Shown here in pieces: positions 49,779 to 61,600 of a stretch of DNA of 64,000 nt (within the stretch, counting starts at the first letter, position 1; the number at the start of each line of letters is the position of its first letter). Origin of the DNA: Lunularia cruciata. Lineage: Eukaryota > Streptophyta > Marchantiopsida > Lunulariales > Lunulariaceae. The DNA is taken from contig OX419755.1 in NCBI GenBank assembly GCA_948567375.1, forward strand, positions 62,493,944-62,557,943, given 5' to 3'. A model generated the notes under the pieces. It was not told the origin of the DNA. It was given only the letters and a program-made list of their open reading frames with translations, and ran no database searches. A program made the position numbers and the translations under genes.

Positions 49779-49784
49779 ATTCCG

Positions 49785-49846
49785 CTTAATCTAGATGTTA
49801 TAGATTCAAATAACATCGATGATCTTAGCCAAAACAAGTATCGATA
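49785..49846 (-). pseudogene. U2 snRNA-like relic
   Basis: The minus strand reads ATACTTGTTTTGGCTAAGAT followed by CATCGATGTTATTTG. The 15-mer TTTTGGCTAAGATCA (49820-49834) is identical to the 5' region of U2 snRNA. Downstream bases partly follow the branch-point-recognition region but with many changes, and the 5' segment is shortened. It cannot be a working U2 gene. It is probably a snRNA-derived pseudogene. Confidence 0.4.
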
Positions 49847-52639
49847 AAAATCTATGTTTAAATTATGTTCACACTGAAAATTAAACTTCTTTGAATAAAA
49901 TAGTTTTAAATAAGGCTTATTCCAAACCTCATTATGACATATATATGCACTTTAGAAATACTGAACTTCAATACAAAAAATTCTTAAGACTACAAAATAT
50001 AATTAAGTGGGCAGTTGAGGAAAGTTGAGCATACAAGACTGTGTACCTAATTTGATTTATTTAACTTTTAAATCAAAGTTTGATTAATGGACTCTTAAGT
50101 TTTGGTAAAGTTCAGAAATCAACTTGAAAGTTTGGATCATTTCTAGAGCCAGGAATATTAGCTGAATATTAGTATATACTGATGCTTATTAGAAGATCCT
50201 AAATTTTATATTATTTAGCAGTACTTTTTAAATTAAATTTTACCATAAAGATATAAAATAGTAAATGAGTCAACAGTTCTTAATTAAGATTTTTAATTCA
50301 TAAATTTGAAAGATCTTGTCTGGATTAATCTTAGACATCATTTTGGAAATATTCAATTATGTAAGAATGGATTATTTTCTGATGAGTGTTCATTCTAAAG
50401 ACTTCCCTTCATCTATGTATACTTATGTTGGTATCTACTTTAGATGTCTTTATCATCAAAAGAATACATAAATGCAACCCTTTTTTATTTCCCGTTTGAA
50501 GTTATTCATTATGATGTTTTGTCAAGGAAATGTTTTTCGTAGTTTTCTTAAAAAAATTATTCACAAATGCTTAGAGTTCTATATTTTTCTAACAATGGTT
50601 ATGTTGAACCACCTTCCTCGGTGCCTTAAATTTACATTAATTCATATACGTGTAGTCACTTTCGAACTTTAATCTAATGACTGAGGCATCACACTCACAC
50701 ACCTTCCAACAAGTATAAACAGGAACATCTGGAATGATAAGAACTGATGATGTGTATGTTATATCTCCCGGAGATGTCCATGAGATAGTTTCTCTTCCTC
50801 ATCTACGGAATACGAGCAGGAGTTGAAACAAATAAGGAAACTTTCTGAATTAAATACGCTTATCAAAAAATAGTGATGCAAACAAAGCTCGAGTTGAGTG
50901 TATTCAAAAGGTCTCCATTAATGACTATCGTATGATTAGATTCGCAAGATGTATCCAATTGTGGATAGACCAGAGCAGGTGTGAATTCAAGAGGACGTTT
51001 GCTACTGTGAAGGAGCATTTGATCTTGGCCGGTATTATTTAAATTTGAGATTGCATAATGTATGTTGTATATCTCATGGAACGCAACAACACTGACACAC
51101 GTACAACCGGAAATATATGTATGCGCACGAAAATATTCGTGTTATACATTTGCGGACAAATTAAAAAACAAACGATGCTAAGGACGTTATTTACTCTCTA
51201 GAGGCAGACACTCTTGCTGAGAGAATAAAGAAGAAGCTGTCATCTCACGACACAACACGTTCCCAAACACCTCTTGTCGCACTCATTATAAGTTTGGTCG
51301 TCAGTTCGCTGGTCGTCGGACTGTGTACGCAACTAGGACCCTTCCAATTTTCCCCGCCTCTAAGCAATGACAAGAGAAAGCGCAATAGGGTCCTGATTGT
51401 TTACAGGTGTATAATACAAGGGTTCCAATCGATACTCCAAGCCGTACTAATGTTTCAAAGGAAAGAGGAAAATACATTTGCCATTTGCTGTTTAGTAACA
51501 ATTTGAACCGTGCTTGTGGAGCAGGTTGCAGTGCCCGTCCAGAAAAATGACAGCATGATAAACTATTGGGCGCTGACTCCGACGTGTGGAAAGACGGTAA
51601 TCTGCAGGCTGCTCTTTCCGCGTGTAACAAGTTGTGCCCCTTTCTAACCGGCATAACATGAAAAGCAAAGCCACGGCAAAATCCCTGTTGACTGAGGGCT
51701 TCCAGACGGAAGTCACTCATCAGGAAAATGGTCTGCGCAAACAAACAGTTGAGCACACTTCGGTACAGTAGACTTTTTAATAGTTTGACAGAGCCAGTTC
51801 AATGCAACGGCATATAAGTTCCAACGGGCTCTTTAACTTCGAATGGTCAAAAGTCTGCAGGTGTTTTAGGTCACAACCCAAAATGGGGCAGAGAACACAG
51901 TACTACTGTCCACCCGAGGCCACTAAGTATGCTTGGCATCAAATTTTGGCCTTCGTGAGAAGCAAAACTGATGCCGAGGCAGCAAGAGTAGGAACATCAG
52001 TAACCTGACTGCACTCCTCCATTTAGATCTACACTGGTTTTCAAGTGACGGAATGAGCTCTTGAGTTCAACTGGTTACTACCTTGTGAAAATTGTAGATG
52101 GAATGATGATGACCAGAAGCTTTTGGTCCATGTCAACCCGACTTCAAGGTTCCAACGACTACTTTCTGAAAAGCGTCATCAATCGATACAGCCTGACTAC
52201 TGAATAAATTGACGTTCTATCTGCCACTATTTAATTTCAAGAAAGTCGTTTAGTGCTCTGTAAGGAGAACTCTACAAGGACAGTGTATTCCCTATTAAGA
52301 AACCTAGATAGGGAGTAGATCTACCAACAAGGGCATTTAACTTACATCCCATTATGCGATGACATGGACTAGGGGAAGTTGGAGGAACATTTAAGCTTAA
52401 GCTTCACTTACTTCAGCTGCTCTGAGGAGGTCTTCATCTTGACCCATATATAACCTATGATTTCAATTCACCGTGTGCTACCGATTTTCACTTCTCCAAA
52501 CTACCCATAATGCAGGATGAACCTTACCGCGCACAAAACGCAATGGCTAGTTCCCAATATCTGGGAGAATGTACAAGGTAAGGTTACATGATGCCCTGGA
52601 AATACATGTTTAAGGAATCAAACAACTCCGACTAATGCT
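49847..52639. other. Spacer and 3' flank of the LEUNIG gene
   Basis: AT-rich to about 51.1 kb, then of mixed composition. No domain was recognised in the open frames, including the overlapping minus-strand frames at 51301-51756. The 3' UTR of the LEUNIG-type gene should occupy part of 52000-52639. Confidence 0.45.
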
Positions 52640-55600
52640 TCACTTCCACAACTTCACACATTTGTCATGGCTGGCAGATGCAACCATGCCCGTCGCAGGA
52701 GATTGCGCCAGTGCGGCAATCAAACCATCATGAGCAGGGACAGTCATACTTTTACTGTCAACCATGTTCCACAGCTCCAAAGACTACATGGAAACATAAA
52801 ACCGTTGTTAGCATTATGAAAAGAAATGACGTATTGCATTAAACCGAAAACGAGAACTATCTCAAAATGGGTTTCCTGTTTGAAGACGATATAGATTAGG
52901 ATCCAAGATGACGAACATTGCTTACCTGGTAGCAACCGATAACCAGAAGTGACGGGTAATTCGGATGGAAGACACAGGAGTGAAATTTGTTCCCGTTACA
53001 ACTGAGCTCATGTACACATTCGCCTTCATTACCATTACCCAGAGCCCATACCCTAACAGAATCCTCACTAACGGAGGCGACGTAATCACCAGTAGCATCC
53101 CAGCAAACAGAGTGTACAGGTTTTGTGTGTCTCTGCAATCAACCAATAAAGGAAGCACGTAAGAAACCTAGTTAGTTGGTACACGAAAGATTGGTCAGAC
53201 TTGTCGTGTCCACAAGTCCGTGTTAATGAATTCAGAATCAGCATAAACTTTAACAACAGGTGGGTGTATACTCCATGTATCAAAAAGTTATAAATCCCGC
53301 CTTAACTTGCAGATATACAATCACGAGGTTGTAGGTTCAGGGTTCTTGATACCTGTAAAGAATGTATGCATGTTTCTGTCTCCACGTCAAAAATTGAAAC
53401 AACATTCTCAGCGGCTGCAGCAAGCAGCCTTCCAACTCGTGGTTGAAACCTCATCTGTGTCATACCACCCTACACAGGAGTATATGAAGATAAATCAGTT
53501 TCTCTCTTGACAAGATCAGTAGCAAACTCAGTTAGCAGTAAATAGAATGTACCAAGCAGAAGCAAAACAAATGATATAGAACAGTCCAGAGGCAGCTTGT
53601 CATTCGCTGAAGAGACTTAGTGCATGTGATGCTCTTGACATGAAGCACATTAATCTCGCTCAACCCCGCTCAACAATTATGACGTTTAACTAGGGTCCCT
53701 ATCCGTAACCAGTACACGACAGTGCCGTTCAAGAAACACAATACGTCTAACAACTACAACTCTAAGCAGGTCCATATCCTCTCATCAATTCCTTAGCAGC
53801 CATTGTGCAACTTGACGTCATCAACGTTGTAGACGTTGCGCCGTTCATAAACCACGTTGAAGAACATAAACTGCATTCCATTCCATCTACGAAGAACGTG
53901 GCTTGTCCCGAAACAACATTGTCCAAACAAACCTTGAATGCCAAAAATTCACAAAGATTTACACCATCAGAGTGATGAAGGTGGATGTATGGTATGTCCA
54001 ACAAATTAGTTCATCCAAAGGACGTGATAGTTGGACAAGCCATACATGTGTCCCTTCCTTTACAAATCCTTCAATTGACATTATCAGTGTGATGATTGTG
54101 GATACACGAGGACATGTACAATTGACATAATCGGTCTTATAATTGTGGATATTAGGACATGAGAGCAGTTGATAATTGTGGATATTGTATATAGGTCTAC
54201 GAGAACAGATGCCGTTTTGGGAACGGGTTATCCAGAACTCATGAAATGCAAATGATCTATAAGCAATAGGTATGTGGATATTGGATATATGAGAACAGAA
54301 GCATATATGAGGACCGGGGGATCCAGAACTCATTCAATGCACATGAAGTGTAGATAAATGAAAGCAGAACTGGCTATAAAATATCCGGATAGGAGATGAA
54401 ATCTAATGCAAAAAAGTATGTACATTCAACCAACGAACATATATACTACATGTAGAGAATCTGTGACCCAATGTGTACTGAGAAGACGATGAGTCAGGTC
54501 ATAACAAGAAATCGAGAAGTAAGCGAATGTGAAACTATCTAAAACAAATTGAATGAATCGAATGCAGATTGTAAACCTAGACTAATACAGTAATGTAAAA
54601 TGACATAAAAAACCAGGTGAACGTAAAGCAAAAAAATATCACGATAATAAACCACTTGTAAAGGAAGACAGTTTAGCCGGACATTGAATTCTCCACAGTG
54701 GGTGAATCGAACTCAAGTAATGAGAACAAGAAGTCAAGGAGAGAAAGGTTTTAAAAGAAACGTGGAAACAATCAGAAATACATGCTACAAAGAAGCGAAA
54801 ACAGAGCACCCTCATAAGTAGAGGAATAGAACCAACAGGAAGAACGGCAGACAGAGGCAAACAGGAGTCGAGAGTCTAGTAGAAGGCTGGAAATCTCAAG
54901 TCGAGGAAGATCTGAGACACAGAAAATCAACAGTCGTGGAAAATGAAGGTGTCAGGGGAGCGGGAGTGTGAAAGCGTTCAGAGAACGAGAGGAGACGAGC
55001 AGAGCATCGCAGGACAGGATAAAATATATCGCAGCAAGCGCTATGGACGCTTGAGTCCTGAGATAACAAAACAACTGGGGGAAGCAGAAGGCGGCCATAG
55101 TAAACCTCCATGAAAGCACTTGCGACTTCATCAGTGCCGAAGTAGCTGAGCAAGTGTCAGTACCTCTCGTACTGAGTTTCGGCTCAAGAACTCATGAGTG
55201 CCATAGGGGGACTGGATATAGAGAAATGAGGACAGAAGCCGTTCATCGGGGGATCCAGAACTTATTGAATGTAAATGCCATGCCCAATATGTAATGTAAA
55301 CAAGATAAAGAACATCTGGTTGAATTAAAGCATGAGATATTGTAAACTGGAAGCAATGAAATAGCAACACCTACATCCTACTTGCATGCATCGAATAAAC
55401 AGAAACAGGACACATCGAATGAAAGGCGAAGTAAATGTCACTAGGGAACAGTTTAATAGTAACACGCATATCTGAGATGCTTGTATCTAAGAAGCGGAGA
55501 CAGAACCCCACCTGAGTAGAGAATAGATACAACAGGAAGAAATGGCAACAAAACGAGCCAAATTAAAAAGATTTAGATAAACAGGAATTATAAGACAAGT

Positions 55601-58600
55601 AGAAGTCTGGAAATCGCAAGTCAAGGAAGATCTGAGAGTCAGGAAACGAAAATCGTGGAAGGTGTAAGAGTCAGAGCACCAAAAGTATGAAGGCGTTCTG
55701 AGAACGAGGAAAGATGAGCAAGGCATCAAAGGACTGGATATAGGTATATCGTAGCAAGCACTATGGACGCCCGAGTCCTGAGAAACTAAAACAGCTGAGG
55801 GAAGCAGAAGGCGGCCACAGTAAGCCTCCACGAAAACACATGCGACTTCATCAATGCCTCACGCAGTGCCGAAGTATCTAAGCAAGTGTCAGTACCCCTC
55901 GTACCGTGTTTCTGCTCGAAAACTCATGAGTGCCAAGGCAAACTCGGTTGATTCAAACAGTGCCGCTAGAAATAATAAACAGCCGGCGGAAGGCAACAGA
56001 AAGGAACGAATGGAGCTTAATTTCCCCCAAAAGAGAAGAAATAGGAAAAACGCAGAATGTAGCCAAAAACGAAATAGTCAACAAGCAGATGAAGAAAATC
56101 AAATTGAAGGCAGGAGAGTGTGAGTGATTCGAGATATACCTTGAAAATGCCTGCAAGGGCAACATCGATTAGTATTGCCAGCAAGTAAAACCTAGCAAAT
56201 TTTACTTATGAAGCAAAATCAACAATGAGGTAATAAGACTACACTCGAGAGCGAAACCACGAATAAACCAAGAGGAGTGAGTAGGAAAACGAAGGAATGA
56301 GCAAAGTTGGTTGAGTGCCAAACGGAGAGCTTGAGAGCCGAGTGTAAGGCACAACGAACAGGCACCAAAGGTGGAACTACCAAGGGAGGAACGAACAATG
56401 ACCCAAACGAGCAGAAAGCACAGAGGAGTGGAGGGGAGACGGTTTCCGAGGGAAGGTTCACCTCCAGTGCTTAGAGACGCCTCGGGAACTGTGAAGGAAA
56501 GGAGCTATAGGGCGACATGAATCCACGTGTCAGCCTATCAACAGAAGGGGTAGAAGTTCGTGTGAGCAGTTAAAAGGCTGGCCAAAGAGATGCTTTGGAG
56601 ACTAACGCCAGCAGGGATGAGAGTGTAACTACTGGGACTGGATAGAGTATATCACTTCATGCGCTATGGACGCATCAGTCCTGAAACGATGAAACAATCC
56701 GTAATTGTGGATATATGTCTGACTTGTCTATCAACTACGATCGTCCAAAGGACGTGCTTGAGGTGGGCATGTGCCCTTCACTATCATCCTTTACTCTGCA
56801 GTTCGTCTATTCGTACTGCACTTAAACAAATGATAAAGGAAAGGACAAAGTTGCCTGAGAAACGTGAAAGTAAAGAATGCGCTACATAACTATATCTAAC
56901 ATCTGCACGTAAGGTTTTAAGAAAGTACCTTCAGTGCATTATTAACTTTTAAGGTGATCTATATCTCTTGTCCGACTGTTGTTCGAGGTCCCAAGGGACC
57001 ATATCGTTCTTGTTTTTATTTGTTATTCCAACATCTTACGATGTAGAGCTTATTATACATCGAACAATGATGTACTTATAGACGTGATTCTTGCCTTCAC
57101 GTTGGTATAAGGCCTACCGGTGGTACAAGATCTATAGACCTATGCAGGTTTTGACGAACATCATGTAAATTGATTGAATGATTAGCACTTGAATGAAAAG
57201 GAGAAAGGTCTTGTGATAGGCAAACGGATCTGATGTATCGAAGTCATGTACGGAGGTACAAGGTCTTCCAAGACCCACCACGACAAAGACCAGCAGAAAG
57301 TTCGGTGAGGCTCTCACGTGTAAAACTTTGGGAACAGTTAATTGTTTCAAGGTAAATATCGGAAAAAAATGTCGACCAAATAAAACCCTCACCTTAAATA
57401 TCTTGGTGCAAGTGTCCCGACTGATGCTCCAGTAACGAATTTCACTATCTCCATCGCAAGAGCACAGCAAATCTTCGTTATTCGGATGAAAGTCCAGTGA
57501 CATAACAGAAGTCGCATGACCTGAGAATGTCCGCAAAGAGTAACTAGGCTGCATACGCAGTTCAAGGTTCTCATCAGTAAGCTAGGCCCTTACTGATCCA
57601 CATTCAGACAGCCTCAATTAACCTCGTCCACTACAAGCTATTTTTAATAATGTTCAGCATTATTCACAAGCTCCGGAGAAAAGCAAACAGGCGATTGCGG
57701 ACAAATAAACTCTGGAGAAATGTACTTAAGATATCAATGTGGCTGACTAAGCACAAGAAACAAAGCAATCCTGTGTAGCCATATCTCAGTTTTAAAGCCA
57801 TCTGATAACCAAAGGCAGGCAGCTGACTGTACATTATCTGCATCCCAGACTCTGACAGTTTTGTCAAATGATGAAGTCGCAAGGCGTGCCGAATTCGGAC
57901 TGAATCTGACATCCGTTATTAGAAGAGAGTGCTCCTCAAGCGTACTCTTTAATTTCAACGTGTCCATGTTCCAAAGATTCACCTACACAGCAGAACAATT
58001 ATTGATTAAGTGATTCTCGTGCAGCAAAGTCCACAGTGTTGTGAATTCCAAACGTTCAGTTTTTGAACGTCCACACAAAATGCACCTTTCATTAGGCCCA
58101 GTCTCATAATCTACCACCTCCGGATAAACTTGTCCGACATTCAATGCTTTAGCAGATTACTCACCTTCTTGTCGTGTCCCGCACTAGCTAGCAATCTTCC
58201 GTCAGATGAGAAGTGTGTACACACAACTTTGCTTGTGCTTGCACGCAAACATCCAACCTCGCTAAATGAAAAGCCTGGACAGAAAGATTCCACCAGTTTT
58301 AAAAGGTCTACAGGCTCTATTTCAACGCAAATCAACCAAGTGTCTTAGGCGGAAAACCATCTCACAAGATATTCCTGACTGAAAAGTATTCAAGAAATAA
58401 ACCTTCGACCTCCTGCAGATACTATCTTGAAAGATGTCCTTTCCTACAGTAACAGTTTTCTTCAATACTTCCTCAATATTACTAAAGAGGAAGAGTCAAT
58501 GATTGATATAAGACTGGCATAAGTGCAGTTGACTCAAATATACAAAACTTGTAATGACAGTTGAGAAATATCTGCTGATCTAGCCATTTTCTATTATAAC

Positions 58601-61600
58601 TGAACTATGACAAGACGATGCTTGTATGTCCCAAAGGGGAAAATGCAAGCCACGGCAATGATACAGAAAGGTCTCATAATCCTCTAATATGAACCAGACA
58701 AGACGCCAAATGGATGTCAATTTGTACCAAGAAGAACCAAAAAGCAAGAAGCAAAGAGGTCCCGAAAAGCAGAGCATGAAAAAGGCCTACGCTAAAAAGC
58801 TGGCAGAAACTCAGGAGGGCTTTGATACTTTCATTGCTTGCACTAAAGAGCGCTTTGGGTACAATAACACTACGGTAGACATGGTCCTATCATCGTGGGA
58901 AGCTGTGTAAAACTCGCTGCAGATCTTGCTGTGGGTAAACAGATCGCTGTATGGAGAAGCAGTCAGACGATGGTTGAGGAAGCTGAAGAGGCAATATCAG
59001 TCGGCAGGAGCTACAGAGTACCTACATACACTCTGGTAAGAAACGGTTTCTTCTTCATGTCATTCATCACGTAACTTTATTCTCTCTTGTTGAAACATTC
59101 GTTATCAGAAGGTTTCACCAAGTAGTCAGGATAATGAAGCTTAGGTTCTGATATCTTAGAAAGCGGTTGAAAACTTTGAAGGCTCCACCATGATATGATA
59201 GTATATCCCCGAGTATATTTCACCGCATAAACTATCTCTAAATGCTTCGTGCTGGAAAGGTCTTCGGCGAAGCTTTACCCAACATACGGTCGACCTTGGC
59301 TTACTGTCAGGACTTTTGATTAAGAGAATCCTGAAAATTACACCATTGAAACAATTCACAATGTAATCGAGGTGTATGTTTTCCTATGCAACAATACATG
59401 CGAACTGCGTTATGACGAATTCGACGAGTGACTATGAAACAAGAGATGCTCGGTTAGTTCAAGTTTCAGCTGTCTGAAACCTTTAACACGCCTATGTGGG
59501 GCAACCCTACAATCAACAATGGTGATACGTCAAGTTGAACTCATGAAAAGGTTGAAGTTATAGTACTAATATCTGACACCAACCAACACTGCAGTGCAGC
59601 GTACGAGTCTGGTCACACAGAAGCAAACTGATGATTCTATACGCGACTCTTGTGCCCCGATTAGCTAAGCACTATGGCAAGGGTAACTGATGTGACATAA
59701 TCTGGGGCTTTTCAGTCGAAAGGTTTGCTCATGTGGACCCTTCCCACATGTGCTGGCAGCTAATGGTACTCGCCCTGGTACTAACTTTACTTTACTCCAT
59801 AAAAGATGGTGAGTAGTTCACATTCAAATATCCATCATACAGTCCCCCAGAAACTTTCAGAAACGATTCATGAAAGTCAGTGCAATGATCTGCTGGAACA
59901 TATAGTAGGATTCCATAAAAGATCTCTTCCAAAACTCTATCAAGGAATCATCCAATGACGAACCAGACTGAGATATACATACCTTTGCTGACATCCATGC
60001 TGTGCCCTGCTGGGCTTCGCTTGCTGTTACCGAAGAGCGGCTCACGAGGATCTGCTTCCTCGTGAGACAAAAATGACTCAACATTGTCGTCTAAGGAACC
60101 ATCTTCTCCGAAACGATCAATATCAGCCTGCAGACATCAATGAAGCTCGGATTTCATATAGCAATAGCTGGACATGACAGGATACTCCGCAAAAACCAGA
60201 ACGCAAAGTCAAAGAGGCAAACACTAATCTGAACCTAGTGCAAATATATAGAACTTACTGCAAACTTAGTGCAAATATTTCTATTACACTGAGTACTTTG
60301 GTTAGACATGCAGCACGTACCAAATGATTGGACGGCGATGCAAGAGGTGCATTACCGTCTGACCCATACATCATCAATCCTGGCTTTGAGATACTGCTAC
60401 TATGTTGCAAAGTTATTGACATGACATCACCAGGGGTATGTGTTGATGGTGTTGAGGGAGCAGAGTTTGGTGAAGGGCCTGCAGTGTTTGCAGTTCCTGT
60501 ACTGTTTGCAGGCCCGGATGAGGATGCCGGATGTTGCTTCCTCTTCCTCCCATTATTTGGGCCCTTCGCAGAATTCTTTCACAAGCAGAGAACTGAGGTA
60601 AGCACTCGCCACTCAAACTACAACAGAACTAGTGATTCGTTAACTGATGCTCAAACACTTCCTCATTAACCAAATCCCACACGCCCCCGAATCCTCTTCC
60701 TCTGTGTGCAGGTATGGCATAAAGCCTCCGCTGTACTGCCAGACATACATACAACTGGACCCTCTGCTACCAACCATCAAGTTACCTTTCCAGTCCCTGT
60801 ACTGTTGGTGCTCGGGCATGGCTCGATGGCCCCATATACCTGATCATTAGCACGAAATGAATTGCCATCAACTGCTACTCCCCCGACTCCCCCCAGTCTA
60901 TCTTGCTGCTGTTGCTGAGGAGTAGCTGGCTGCTGCTGTTGCTGCTGTGGCTGCTGCTGCAGATTATTCGGTTGTTGATTCTGTTGCTGTTGAGCTTGTT
61001 GCTGCTGCTGCATTTGGGCCAGCTGCTTCATCTAGAACATGATTCCATCATACCAATTACCACGAGCGACCGTGACAACAAGGGAAAGTACAAGCGGTGT
61101 ATACCGAAGTAGAATCTATCAAGTACTCAAGTCCGGAATTTTCATCTCAGTGGCACTCATCGAGCAATTCTCGGCGAAGAATTCACATGTAACCGACTTC
61201 TTTTCAGGAGGGGGTGTTATTCTCCCAGAGGCATCTGGTAACCGCGGCATCTCCAAAAGGCATCTAGTGAACACTCACTATGTCTATTCGGAAAGATTAC
61301 TTATTGGAAAGATGCATGCTCCGAGTTCTCCACAAAATAAGAAGTAGAATTTACATGATGTTCCTTCTATTTAATCATACTAGAGCATTGTGGAAGGAGA
61401 AGTAAAGTAAGAAACACATCATGCCCTGCAGTAAGCTTTCAAGAGCTTAGTTCTTCCTCTAAAGTCAAAAATAGTTGGCATATCCAACACTAACCTTCAT
61501 TAGAAGCTCTTGGTTTGGGGTATCGCGTGGCACAGGCGATGCCGCCTGCATAGGAGACCCAACACCTTGAGACACATCACTCCCAGCATTTGAATGCCCA

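Noticed and set aside
51301-51756. 151-codon minus-strand frame near the LEUNIG 3' end
   Set aside because: Composition is unremarkable, no domain is recognisable, and an overlapping frame is equally open; not supportable as a gene.
60413-60616. Minus-strand frame within the LEUNIG exon at 60321-60575
   Set aside because: It is the wrong frame of a real exon; the correct frame encodes the GRKRKQ and THTPGDVMS segments conserved in LEUNIG.
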